Positions 8,331 to 16,660 of a DNA stretch of 64,000 nucleotides are shown here, piece by piece. The first letter of the stretch is position 1; every line of letters begins with the position of its first letter. The stretch spans positions 149,149 to 213,148 of the forward strand of contig CAZKIP010000002.1 of assembly GCA_964552945.1 (NCBI GenBank). Direction: 5' to 3'. This DNA comes from CAZEAB01 sp964552945 (GTDB lineage: Archaea; Nanobdellota; Nanobdellia; Woesearchaeales; GW2011-AR9). Both the position numbers and the translations under genes were made by a program. The notes beneath the pieces are model-generated. The model had not been told where the DNA came from. It saw only the letters and a program-made list of their open reading frames with translations, and made no database searches.

Positions 8331-9069
8331 TTTTCAAAGATATTGATGATAAGTAAACTAAAAATCCAGGAATTAAGGGAAGAACGCAGGGACTTAAGAA
8401 TGATATTAACCCAGCAAGGAAGGCAACACCTAAATTTAAAAAGCTAAAGGCCATTACATCGGCACCACCTACAGATAAAGATACAGAACTAAATATTTCT
8501 GCAACAATTTCTAAATTAGCTAGTTTATTTAATTGGTTAACAAAAATTAGAATTCCGATTAAAATAAGTAATATACCAAAGAAAATTTGCAAATATCTTA
8601 TCCATTTACCACTTTTCTTAACTAATTTTTGTGCTTGCTCAGCAAACAATCCAACCAATAAGAAAGGGATTCCTAAACCTAAAGTATAACTAACAAGTAA
8701 GATGAAGGCACTTGAAGCTTTAGTGGCTGCTAACGCCAGTATTGCACCAAGAGCTGCTGTTACACATGGTGTCCAACCAATTGCAAAAGCTGCACCAAAA
8801 ACAAATGAAGTGACATAGGATGATTTAAATTTTCTTTTTACAGTTAATTTGTGTTCTCTTTCTAAAAATTTAGGTTTTATTAACCCAACAATGTACAATC
8901 CAAAGAAAATGATTATGATTCCTCCAATTCTTCCTAACCAAGTCTGAACCGTATACCCTACGTTACTTAGGATTGTTTGCAATAAAACTCCAACTAATGA
9001 AAATATCAATGAGAATCCCAGAACAAAAAAAATGCTACACTTGAATGTTTGTGTATTTACCTTCACCAT
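8320..9069 (-). CDS. ccdA: CcdA/DsbD-type thiol electron transporter, apparently circularly permuted
   Basis: 249 residues, about six membrane segments. CcdA moves electrons from cytoplasmic thioredoxin across the membrane using two Pro-Cys motifs. Both are present: GWTPCVTAALG (Cys102) and SFLSPCVLPLIPG (Cys228). In the family the SFLSPC helix is the first membrane segment and GWTPC the fourth; here the protein begins at the usual second helix (FFVLGFSLIFSLVG) and the SFLSPC helix is the last. The upstream 92 bases hold no missing first helix. An even number of helices lets such a permutation keep topology. Coupled to the DipZ-like thioredoxin gene downstream. Confidence 0.85.
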   Translation of the reverse strand: MVKVNTQTFKCSIFFVLGFSLIFSLVGVLLQTILSNVGYTVQTWLGRIGGIIIIFFGLYIVGLIKPKFLEREHKLTVKRKFKSSYVTSFVFGAAFAIGWTPCVTAALGAILALAATKASSAFILLVSYTLGLGIPFLLVGLFAEQAQKLVKKSGKWIRYLQIFFGILLILIGILIFVNQLNKLANLEIVAEIFSSVSLSVGGADVMAFSFLNLGVAFLAGLISFLSPCVLPLIPGFLVYLSSISLKNGK

Positions 9070-9161
9070 AATATAAGAATACTTTATTTATTTATTAATA
9101 TTTGTTTTTCTATTTAATATAATACCATAACCATTATAAGCTAAATAGGAACAAACTAACC

Positions 9162-9809
9162 ATGGATTTCGCAGCATTCTTAGAAAAACAAGAAAGTATC
9201 TACAACAAGTTTAGAGATACTTCTAAAATTAATGCAGAAGGTGTCAAAGCATCCGTTCCAAATCAAGGAGGTTATTTAATAGCTTTTAGACATCCAGAAA
9301 AAATAACTGATGCTTTAGGAGAGTTTTCACATCAAGTTTCTAGAATCACACCTGCAATAGTTTACAACGAAAGTAATGGCCACACAACCCTCTCTGATTA
9401 TCAATTGCAAGAAGGATTTACTCCAGATAATCAAACTTTAGACAAGCTTTCTAGAATAGTACATGCAAATCTTCGTTCAATGGAAAAAGTGAAAATTGAT
9501 TATAATGTATGGTTAGTAAATCAAAGCAGTGTTATTGCTGCAGGGCTACCTAATGAAGCATTTCTTGATGCTGCAAAAAAAATTGTTGGTCATGCAAGTA
9601 AGAATGATGTTGAGTTACGCTTGCCTTGGGGAGCTCATATTACAACTAGTCGATTTTCTGAAGCACAAAAGGATGTTGCAGATTTATTAGCTTATGTTAG
9701 AACAGGTAAACCTTTGGGAACGAGTTCACCAGAATACATAGATGTGGGACATTTTACATTCTCACCTCAGGGATTTGAGTTACATACTCATGAAAGGTTT
9801 GAATTATAA
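9162..9809 (+). CDS. 2H phosphoesterase-like protein
   Basis: 215 residues. Two H-x-T motifs, His74 (GHTTLSDY) and His159 (AHITTSRF), separated by about 85 residues, are the hallmark of the 2H phosphoesterase superfamily (LigT/2'-5' RNA ligase and cyclic phosphodiesterases), which act on 2'-5' or cyclic phosphodiester bonds in RNA or nucleotides. Remaining sequence is not recognisable to me, so the family call rests on the motif pair and on the beta-rich context of each. Divergent from ccdA. Confidence 0.55.
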   Translation: MDFAAFLEKQESIYNKFRDTSKINAEGVKASVPNQGGYLIAFRHPEKITDALGEFSHQVSRITPAIVYNESNGHTTLSDYQLQEGFTPDNQTLDKLSRIVHANLRSMEKVKIDYNVWLVNQSSVIAAGLPNEAFLDAAKKIVGHASKNDVELRLPWGAHITTSRFSEAQKDVADLLAYVRTGKPLGTSSPEYIDVGHFTFSPQGFELHTHERFEL

Positions 9810-9819
9810 TTCTAGATAA

Positions 9820-11169
9820 TTATTCACACAAACAAAACATGTGTTCTCTGAAATAATTCATCATTCGAGGAAATTTGTTAATCTTCTCAAAAGTTAGTTT
9901 ATGACTTTTTACTAACTTCTTAACCTCTTCTTGAGGTAATCCATAACTTAATTCATAACTTATTTTCGGATCTAATAAAGTTCTTTTTTGTTCAATAACT
10001 TTTGTTATTCCAAACTTCTCAGGATTGTTGTAAATAGTTGTTCCTTGCTGTAAGCCAAAAATGGATGTTGAAATTAAATCAATATTTTCCTCATTTCTTT
10101 TAAGAAATTCAATAGTTTGCATAAATTCTTCCTTAGTTTCAGAAGGAAATCCAAACATGATATAAACCACATTTTTTATCCCTGCTAAATGTGAATCTCT
10201 CAGAACATTCTCAACATCTTTACTAATGGTACCTTTCTGCATCAACTTTAATATCCTATCACTTCCAGATTCAACTCCCCAAATAACCATTGTTAATCCA
10301 GATTCAAATAATACTTCAAATAGCTCTGAAGTAAAATTAAAAGTTGGTTTCAATTGACAGGTCCATTTAACGTTCAATGGTTTCATTATTTTTGCTATTT
10401 CTAAGAGTCTTTTTACAGGAATCATATCGTCAATAAGAAAGAAATGTTTTGCAGACGAAGCAGAGATAGTTTTTTCAATCAAATCTAAAGGAAATTCATA
10501 ATATTTCGCTTTACTAAAATGAGTACAAAAGGTACATTTTTTGTAATAACAAGTGTTTGAAGTCCTTATTGGAATCACAGGATAAGGCGTGAAGTACTCA
10601 TTAAGATTATATATTGAAAAATCAGGAATTGTATTAAAATCAACTCTATCATGTTCAATGTTCTCACCTTTTATGTAATTCAGTAGCTCAATCTCATTGT
10701 TTAATGTTATATCTGCAAGAGCTGACAACTTTTCATTTACTGCAGGCCCTCCAATGATTGTTACAACATCCTGCAATTCTTTTATCAATGCATTAGCATA
10801 AAATACTTGGCTAGAATAGACAATACTGAAAGCTACAATATCTGCATCAAAATCTTTTATTTTTTTCAACAATTCGTTAAAGTATTCAGGTTTCTCAGAA
10901 TGGATAACTTTTTTATTGTTTTTAGAATAAGTTTGAGAGGATAATTTGTGATACTCATTGACAACATCATTATAATTCTCCCACCTCTCAACATCATTGA
11001 AATAATTTTGATATTTTGAAAATTTTAATTTGTGAAATTCTATATTCAAATCTAATACTTCAACATCTAAATCGCAATTACCTTTCAAGAAAGAATGAAG
11101 ATGAGTCAATGAATAAGGTGGTGATGCTGGTGTACAAAAAGGCAGATATACTAATAAGATTTTTTTCAT
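9820..11169 (-). CDS. B12-binding-type radical SAM protein
   Basis: 449 residues. N-terminal Rossmann-like cobalamin-binding-type domain (ILLVYLPFCTPASPP; DADIVAFSIVYSS; IIGGPAV), then a radical SAM core with cluster cysteines Cys207, Cys212 and Cys215 (TCYYKKCTFC). The spacing is C-x4-C-x2-C rather than C-x3-C-x2-C, as in some peptide-maturation radical SAM enzymes. WGVESGSDRILKLMQKG and VYIMFGFPSETKEEF are standard core motifs. No obvious substrate gene nearby; 14 bases upstream is a J-domain protein in the same direction. Confidence 0.85.
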   Translation of the reverse strand: MKKILLVYLPFCTPASPPYSLTHLHSFLKGNCDLDVEVLDLNIEFHKLKFSKYQNYFNDVERWENYNDVVNEYHKLSSQTYSKNNKKVIHSEKPEYFNELLKKIKDFDADIVAFSIVYSSQVFYANALIKELQDVVTIIGGPAVNEKLSALADITLNNEIELLNYIKGENIEHDRVDFNTIPDFSIYNLNEYFTPYPVIPIRTSNTCYYKKCTFCTHFSKAKYYEFPLDLIEKTISASSAKHFFLIDDMIPVKRLLEIAKIMKPLNVKWTCQLKPTFNFTSELFEVLFESGLTMVIWGVESGSDRILKLMQKGTISKDVENVLRDSHLAGIKNVVYIMFGFPSETKEEFMQTIEFLKRNEENIDLISTSIFGLQQGTTIYNNPEKFGITKVIEQKRTLLDPKISYELSYGLPQEEVKKLVKSHKLTFEKINKFPRMMNYFREHMFCLCE

Positions 11170-11182
11170 GTTTAATATTAAA

Positions 11183-11722
11183 TTATTCTAATTCTCGTTT
11201 TAGCATTTTGTGAGCATTATTAATTTCCTTAAACTTTTCTAAATTCCCACCATAAACATCTGGATGAAATTCCTTTGCAAGAACCTTATATTTTTTATTT
11301 ATTTCATCAATGTCTAATGAATCTTCATTTACACCAAGAAGAGCTCTTGCCCTTTTTCTATTTTTTTCAATGTCATCATCTTCAGAAAATTTTCTTGTAA
11401 ATTCGTCAATACTTATTTCTTCATTAATGAATGCATTTACATAAAAATTAATTACTTTAGATACCACATACAAATTTTCAACAAATTTATCATACATTTT
11501 GTAACTGAAATACAATTTATACCCATCAAAATACCATTCAGCAATTCCTGGAGAGTTGATTCGACAATTTCCTTCTAATGGGATTTCAACATCATCTTCA
11601 GTCAAATTGATCTTTCTGAGAGATGCAATGATGTTATTTCTCACCTGTTGAGCCCTTCTGTTATAGGAATCTCTAATTGGATTAAAATTAAATTCAGCTC
11701 CCCTTACCTTAATTCTTGGCAT
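11183..11722 (-). CDS. Protein with C-terminal J domain
   Basis: 179 residues. The first about 115 residues are unfamiliar (beta-rich then helical); residues about 120-179 form a J domain with the HPD tripeptide (AKEFHPDVYGGNLEKFKEINNAHKML) that stimulates Hsp70/DnaK ATPase. The J domain is C-terminal, unlike canonical DnaJ, so this is a type III-like co-chaperone with an unknown client-binding part. Probably co-transcribed with the radical SAM gene. Confidence 0.8.
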   Translation of the reverse strand: MPRIKVRGAEFNFNPIRDSYNRRAQQVRNNIIASLRKINLTEDDVEIPLEGNCRINSPGIAEWYFDGYKLYFSYKMYDKFVENLYVVSKVINFYVNAFINEEISIDEFTRKFSEDDDIEKNRKRARALLGVNEDSLDIDEINKKYKVLAKEFHPDVYGGNLEKFKEINNAHKMLKRELE

Positions 11723-11832
11723 TTTAAGCTGAATTTCTATTTTGTTTATAAATGTTCATGAAATATTAAAGGGAAAAAAATCATTTAAACAAAAGGAACA
11801 TATTTATAACAAAACTCAATTATTTGAATAAA

Positions 11833-12930
11833 ATGGGAAAATTTGCTAAATTGGGACTAAAGAAAGAAATTTTAGACGTTTTATCTAGATTGAAATTCAA
11901 TGAGTCATTTGAAGTTCAGGATACCATCGTACCTTTAGCAATTCAAGGAAAAAATATTGTCTTCACTTCAAGAACTGGAAGTGGAAAAACTCTTGCATAC
12001 CTACTTGGTTATTTAGGTAAAATTAACAAGAAACATGGTCTACAAATGGTAATTCTTGTCCCTACAAGAGAACTTTGTATTCAAGTTGGTAAAGAAATCA
12101 AAAAAATCTGTGATTTATTAGACATCAATGTGGGAATGTTATATGGAGGCAGAGAGATTTCTGGTGATTATAGAACTATAAAGAAAAAAAACCATATAAT
12201 TGTTGGGACTCCTGGAAGACTTCTTCAACATGTCAATAAAAAATCAATTAAAGTAGGGGAGGTTAAGTATCTGGTTTTTGATGAATCCGATCAAATGTTC
12301 GACCATGGTTTTTACTATAAATGTGCTTATATGAAAGAAAGAGCAAGCAAAAATGCTCAAATAATCTTATCTTCAGCAACAATTACTGATAAAGTTAAAC
12401 AATTTATTGAAGAGGAGATTATCGATTATGAATTGCTAAACATTGGAGAGTTAATTCCAAAAAACATTGTTCAAGAGAAGTTATATTGTGAAAAAGCTGA
12501 TAAAAATAAGCTCTTGCTTAAACTATTCTCAAAAAAGAAATTTAAACGAGCGATGATATTTTGTAATACCAAAGTAAAATCCTATGATATAACTGAATTT
12601 TTACAAGATCATAAATACAAAGCTAAATTGTTAAATAGTGATTTAAATCAAGATGAAAGGTTAGCAAATCTTAACTTGTTCAAGAGTGGAAAACTTAAAA
12701 TTCTTGTGACCACAGACGTTGCAGCCCGTGGGTTACATATTGAAAAAGTTGATATTATTGTAAACTATGATGTTCCTACAAGAGATGAGTTCTATGTACA
12801 TCGAATTGGAAGGACGGGAAGAGTTGACAAAAAAGGTTATTCTATGACCTTCATCTGTCCTGAGGATGTAGATAGATTTGCCAATCTTGAGATAGAATAT
12901 GAATTAAAAGTTGCCGAAATACCAAATTAA
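11833..12930 (+). CDS. DEAD-box RNA helicase
   Basis: 365 residues, two RecA-like domains only. Motifs: Q-motif area FEVQDTIVPLAI, motif I SRTGSGKT (about 46-53), PTRELCIQ, GTPGRLL, motif II DESD (150-153, replacing DEAD), SSAT, then TTDVAARGLHIEKVDIIVNYD and HRIGRTGR in domain 2. ATP-dependent RNA unwinding or remodelling. An in-frame TTG at 11824 is less likely than the ATG at 11833, which lies about 26 bases after a TTTATAAC box. Followed by an Arg-rich zinc-ribbon protein that may assist it. Confidence 0.93.
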   Translation: MGKFAKLGLKKEILDVLSRLKFNESFEVQDTIVPLAIQGKNIVFTSRTGSGKTLAYLLGYLGKINKKHGLQMVILVPTRELCIQVGKEIKKICDLLDINVGMLYGGREISGDYRTIKKKNHIIVGTPGRLLQHVNKKSIKVGEVKYLVFDESDQMFDHGFYYKCAYMKERASKNAQIILSSATITDKVKQFIEEEIIDYELLNIGELIPKNIVQEKLYCEKADKNKLLLKLFSKKKFKRAMIFCNTKVKSYDITEFLQDHKYKAKLLNSDLNQDERLANLNLFKSGKLKILVTTDVAARGLHIEKVDIIVNYDVPTRDEFYVHRIGRTGRVDKKGYSMTFICPEDVDRFANLEIEYELKVAEIPN

Positions 12931-12971
12931 GACGTTTTCTCAAGATAACCTTATAAACAAATCTATTTTTT

Positions 12972-13376
12972 ATGAAATTTATGGCTAAATTCGATCGTTC
13001 AAAAATTGGAACTCCTAGAAGAGACAGAAGGAATAAAAGTTCTAGTGATAGGCATAGAAGAAGATCAAATGATAGGGATTCTGATAGAGGTGGAAGATCT
13101 AGAGACAGAGGAGGATTTCGTAGTGGTGGATTTAGAGATAGAGATTCTGGTCGTGATCGAAGGTCTAGCCGTGAATTAGTTAAAACTAAAGTAACATGTG
13201 ATTCTTGTAGTAAAGAATGTGAGGTTCCATTCAAACCAACTAGTTCAAAACCAGTTTACTGTGATGCTTGTTATAAAAAGAACGATAAAGGAAGTTCTGG
13301 TAAACGTTCTTCAGGTGATTTAGATTTAGTCCTTGAAAAACTTGATAAGATTATGAAAGCTTTAGAAATTAAATAA
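12972..13376 (+). CDS. Arg/Asp/Gly/Ser-rich protein with CxxC zinc ribbon
   Basis: 134 residues (an ATG at 12981 is an equally good start; a TTATAAAC box lies at 12951). Residues about 15-70 are a disordered tract of RD, RS and RGG-like repeats; then a zinc ribbon with two CxxC knuckles (CDSCSKECEVPFKP and YCDACYKK), the small 'CxxC...CxxC' motif common in archaeal and candidate-phylum proteins; then a short helix. Looks RNA-binding. It follows the DEAD-box helicase by 41 bases in the same direction, like bacterial helicases with RGG tails, here as a separate protein (inference). Confidence 0.75.
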   Translation: MKFMAKFDRSKIGTPRRDRRNKSSSDRHRRRSNDRDSDRGGRSRDRGGFRSGGFRDRDSGRDRRSSRELVKTKVTCDSCSKECEVPFKPTSSKPVYCDACYKKNDKGSSGKRSSGDLDLVLEKLDKIMKALEIK

Positions 13377-13392
13377 TGCTTATTCAATATTG

Positions 13393-13842
13393 TTACATTA
13401 TCACAAATTCTGTTTTAATCTGTTTAAGTGATGTCAATGAGACTATTTTATCAATTCCCTTTCTTGAAATAACATTCTTTAGAAAACTATAATATGATTC
13501 CATATTTTTTGTTCTGACCTTAATAATCATTTCCCAATTACCAGTACACACATCCACACTTTCAATCTCATCATGTTTAGCTAATTCATTACCAATTCTC
13601 TCTGGATCTCCATATTCGTCTGAAGATAACCTAATCAAAACATGTGTACAAAATCCCTCATCAATTTTCTTATAATCAAAAATTGCCTTGTATGCTTTAA
13701 TAGCCCCTTCTTTCTCTAATTTTTTGATATTGTAATGAATTGTTGTAGAGGGTTCTTTGAGCTTTTTTGCTATTCTAGAGATTTGGGGAGTACAATATCC
13801 TTGCTTGAACAACGAAACAAGTTTAGCCTTTATGTTTTTCAT
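13393..13842 (-). CDS. Lrp/AsnC-family regulator
   Basis: 149 residues: N-terminal helix-turn-helix (QISRIAKKLKEPSTTIHYNIKKLEKEG) and C-terminal RAM ligand-binding domain (TGNWEMIIKVRTKNMESYYSFL). Divergent from a GNAT / synthetase-like / racemase cluster and so its likely regulator, responding to an amino acid. A TTTATATAAAG box lies 26 bases before the ATG (leaderless). Confidence 0.88.
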   Translation of the reverse strand: MKNIKAKLVSLFKQGYCTPQISRIAKKLKEPSTTIHYNIKKLEKEGAIKAYKAIFDYKKIDEGFCTHVLIRLSSDEYGDPERIGNELAKHDEIESVDVCTGNWEMIIKVRTKNMESYYSFLKNVISRKGIDKIVSLTSLKQIKTEFVIM

Positions 13843-13907
13843 AAAGTTGAATAATATCCCACTTTATATAAATCTTTTGACAATTTATCGAATATTCTGC
13901 AAGAAAG

Positions 13908-13930
13908 TATATTAACGATAAGGTAATATA
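13908..13930. promoter_or_regulatory. Inverted repeat over the promoter of the GNAT-synthetase-racemase cluster
   Basis: TATATTA (13908-13914), 9-base spacer, TAATATA (13924-13930). The left arm overlaps the TATA box expected for the ATG at 13937, so a protein bound here would block transcription. Candidate operator for the divergent Lrp-like protein. Arms are AT-only, so chance occurrence is possible. Confidence 0.4.
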
Positions 13931-13936
13931 GAATAC

Positions 13937-14629
13937 ATGCCAAATATTAATCTGACAACTGATGAAGAAATTCATAATGAAATGGCACTCACTAGAGAGA
14001 ACAAAAACATCCATCCTTCACTTGAAACTGAAAAAATGAGTGAAAGAAAGCTAGTGTGGCCTGAATTTGATTTTACTATAGATGACAAATTTGAAATTAT
14101 AAACTTAAATAGATCAAATTTAGATTTGATTGAAAAAACTGCTTGGATATATCGTCTAGGATTTCCTGAACTATTTTGTGGAGTTTATGAAGATTTACAT
14201 TTCCCTCAAAGATATGCAAATCTGCTGGGAGAAAAAAAAATAATGGCACTCAAAAACATGCAAAATGGTGATGTTGCTTCAGCATGGTGCTTGTCACCAA
14301 GCGATCTGAACATGAGTGTTGAGTTTTCATTAACTGTCACAAACCCTGAATACCGAGGACAGGGATTATGTAGAAAATTCACCAAAATAATTGACAAAGT
14401 AGTTGAAAAAGCAGGTACAGAATTAGGTATTGTTTATTGTGCGACTTTTCATACTGCAACACAAAAAATATTTACTGAAGTTGGATTTGAAATGCAAGCT
14501 TTACTCAGAGGTTTTGTAGTTGCAAATGCAGGAGATGGAAAGTATGCAAGAGACAATGTAGTATTGTACACAAAATTATACAATCAAGCTGATAGATTAT
14601 GCCCTCAAAGAATTGAATTAATGAAGTAA
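13937..14629 (+). CDS. GNAT-family acyltransferase
   Basis: 230 residues. The acetyl-CoA-binding motif A of GNATs is seen at about 135-150 (TNPEYRGQGLCRKFTKII), followed by IVYCATFHTATQKIFTEVGFEM, the usual beta5 segment. About 90 N-terminal residues precede the fold. First gene of a three-gene run with a class I synthetase-like protein and an Asp/Glu-racemase-like enzyme, so it probably acylates an amino acid or a product of that pathway (inference). ATG lies about 26 bases after a TATA-like sequence. Confidence 0.75.
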   Translation: MPNINLTTDEEIHNEMALTRENKNIHPSLETEKMSERKLVWPEFDFTIDDKFEIINLNRSNLDLIEKTAWIYRLGFPELFCGVYEDLHFPQRYANLLGEKKIMALKNMQNGDVASAWCLSPSDLNMSVEFSLTVTNPEYRGQGLCRKFTKIIDKVVEKAGTELGIVYCATFHTATQKIFTEVGFEMQALLRGFVVANAGDGKYARDNVVLYTKLYNQADRLCPQRIELMK

Positions 14630-14683
14630 AATATGGAGCGAAAAAAATGAACCAAAATGAAATAGAGGCTAAGGCACGGAATA

Positions 14684-15541
14684 GTGCTGGTCGCCGGTAT
14701 CAAAACAAAAGAAGAGTTAGTAAAACTAATCAATAGAGAACCATTGATTGATGCTTCAGCATCATCAGAAGGCATTTCTTCCATAGATGAAGTCAAGGCA
14801 TTGTATTTTGGAGTAGGTATTTGCAATGGAGTTCCATTACTTAGCCGTGGACTTCCAGTCGATGTTTTAAGCATGATTCTCACTGCCGAGCAATTAGATG
14901 TTCCAAAAAATTTCTTAATTGCAGACACTCATGCATTAAGCAACAATTTTTCTCAACATGAAGTTGACATAGTTGCAGGATGCTACCAAGAAAAAATTCA
15001 AAGAGCCATTGAAAACATGGGTCTAAAAAATTGGGAAATTGTGCTTGCTTCTCAAATAGACAAAAGCAAACAATACTTAGATCTCTTGAGTTCTGTACAA
15101 GGCTCGCATGAATACATTAGAAGAGAATTAGCAGATATGCTTTGGTTTGTTAATGAAAAAAAGGTCAATTTGAAAGTTGGTTGGGCTCTCAAAGGAAGTA
15201 AGAACTCTGATGAGAAATCATTTGACAAAAAATTTCAAGAACAATTTGATGAAAAACTTGGATTTGTCTACAATGTACCTGGTAGAACATTCAATCCAAG
15301 TAGACCAAGAGCTGCACCATATTTCTCTGCGATTAACAGAGATAGAATTATGCTTGATTCTGATGAAGATGTAGCTGCAAAACTCTCTTTTGCTCAAGAG
15401 ATACATGGTAAACATGGAAGAAAACCATACGAAAAATTTCTTGGCCATTTGGTCAGATTTTACGAAAGGACAAATGGAAAATTGGAGCATGGACCAATAT
15501 CAGATAGATTGCAGCAAATAATTAGTATATGTACAAAATGA
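14684..15541 (+). CDS. Class I aminoacyl-tRNA-synthetase-like (Tyr/TrpRS-type) protein, no tRNA-binding domain
   Basis: 285 residues from GTG at 14684. The segment FLIADTHALSNN followed by a Y-x-x-K-x-x-x-A-x-x-x-MGL helix mirrors the TyrRS/TrpRS core (LLADLHAYLN...YNKKVFEAMGL), but neither a HIGH nor a KMSKS motif is visible and there is no anticodon-binding domain. A Y-x3-E pattern (EYIRRELAD, about 144-151) recalls cyclodipeptide synthases, a synthetase-derived family; this resemblance is weak. A better start, ATG 14647 with GGAG upstream, is out of frame by one base (see findings). Stop overlaps the racemase start (ATGA). Probable amino-acid activation or tRNA-dependent chemistry. Confidence 0.6.
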   Translation: MLVAGIKTKEELVKLINREPLIDASASSEGISSIDEVKALYFGVGICNGVPLLSRGLPVDVLSMILTAEQLDVPKNFLIADTHALSNNFSQHEVDIVAGCYQEKIQRAIENMGLKNWEIVLASQIDKSKQYLDLLSSVQGSHEYIRRELADMLWFVNEKKVNLKVGWALKGSKNSDEKSFDKKFQEQFDEKLGFVYNVPGRTFNPSRPRAAPYFSAINRDRIMLDSDEDVAAKLSFAQEIHGKHGRKPYEKFLGHLVRFYERTNGKLEHGPISDRLQQIISICTK

Positions 15542-16230
15542 AACATAAAATCATAGGATTGGTTGGAGGATTAGGACCAGAAACCGGATGCATGGTTTGT
15601 CTTGATGTAAATATCAAGTTCAAAATGTTTACGAATAGACAACCACACATTTTACTAGATAATCTTCCAATTACCCATGAATCTGAAAAAAAGTTGATAG
15701 GTGGAGGTCCTTCACAAGAACATCTGAACCTACTGATTAAATCAGTAGAAAGATTGAACATGATGGGAGCTAGTTTCATAGCAATTGCATGTAATACAGT
15801 TCACATTTTCATAGATGAACTCAGAAGAGATTCATTGGTTCCTATTTTAAGCATCATTGAAGAAACATCAAAAATATGTGTTGAAATGAAATTGAGTAAA
15901 GTTGGCCTCTTGGGTTCTACCAAAACAATTGAAACAGGACTTCATTCAAAAGAACTCAATAAAAGCAACATAAAAGCAATAATTCCAAATAAAGAAGATC
16001 AAGAATTCATCAGTAAATGTATAATCAGAATCATCAACAAAAAGATTGAGGATGATGACAAAGAAAAAATAATTGAAATAATTAAAAGTCTTCAAAATAA
16101 TGGTGCCAAAGGAATTATTTTAGGATGTACAGATTTACCATTATTGATATCAGAAAATGATTCAGACTTACCAATAATAAATACTACAAAAATATTGGTG
16201 AATTCTATCGTTAATAGATTAAAAGAGTGA
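15538..16230 (+). CDS. Aspartate/glutamate racemase-family protein
   Basis: About 230 residues. Family signature: N-terminal GLVGGLGPETG, first catalytic Cys in IACNTVHIF and second in GIILGCTDLPLL, the two-base cofactor-independent racemase pair. Inverts the alpha carbon of Asp, Glu or a related amino acid. I start at 15538, which gives an ATGA overlap with the preceding synthetase-like gene; an ATG three codons earlier is in frame. Its place in the cluster suggests the pathway makes or removes a D-amino acid. Confidence 0.88.
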   Translation: MKHKIIGLVGGLGPETGCMVCLDVNIKFKMFTNRQPHILLDNLPITHESEKKLIGGGPSQEHLNLLIKSVERLNMMGASFIAIACNTVHIFIDELRRDSLVPILSIIEETSKICVEMKLSKVGLLGSTKTIETGLHSKELNKSNIKAIIPNKEDQEFISKCIIRIINKKIEDDDKEKIIEIIKSLQNNGAKGIILGCTDLPLLISENDSDLPIINTTKILVNSIVNRLKE

Positions 16231-16366
16231 TTAACTATAAAGAATGTATATTGTGAAATAAAAACGTTAAGTATAAATTTTATGTATTATAAATCAAGAA
16301 TAAAATTAAAATAAAAAAATAAAAATTTGTTAGAATATTATGAATTTAAGTTAGTATGATTTGTAA

Positions 16367-16558
16367 CTATTCTTTCTTAACATTAACTGCTTTTGGACCT
16401 CGGTCCCCTTCTTCTACATCAAATGTAACTACATCGTTTTCATGTAATGTTACGCCTTGCTCTAAAGCTGATTGGTGTACAAAAATTTCTGATCCATCAT
16501 CTGCTGCAATGAATCCAAATCCTTTCATTTCGTTAAAAAATTTTACTGTTCCTTTCAT
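16367..16558 (-). CDS. Cold-shock protein (CspA family)
   Basis: 63 residues, a single cold-shock OB-fold domain with RNP1 (KGFGFI) and RNP2 (IFVHQSAL). Binds single-stranded nucleic acid as an RNA chaperone. Start supported by GGAG eight bases upstream. Csp proteins are bacterial in origin and patchy in archaea; the neighbours give no functional hint. Confidence 0.95.
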   Translation of the reverse strand: MKGTVKFFNEMKGFGFIAADDGSEIFVHQSALEQGVTLHENDVVTFDVEEGDRGPKAVNVKKE

Positions 16559-16660
16559 TTTATTTTCTCCAATTTACTCGTATTTATTTCAAAACTTCTT
16601 AAAAACTCCTAAAAAGCTCCGATGTACGTCAGAAAAATCCACCCTTTTTAAATGCTTCTA

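Noticed and set aside
12851..13234. 127-codon minus-strand frame opposite the Arg-rich zinc-ribbon gene
   Set aside because: It is Leu/Ser/Pro-rich because it is the complement of Arg/Asp/Ser repeats; the plus-strand gene has a promoter and a clear zinc ribbon.
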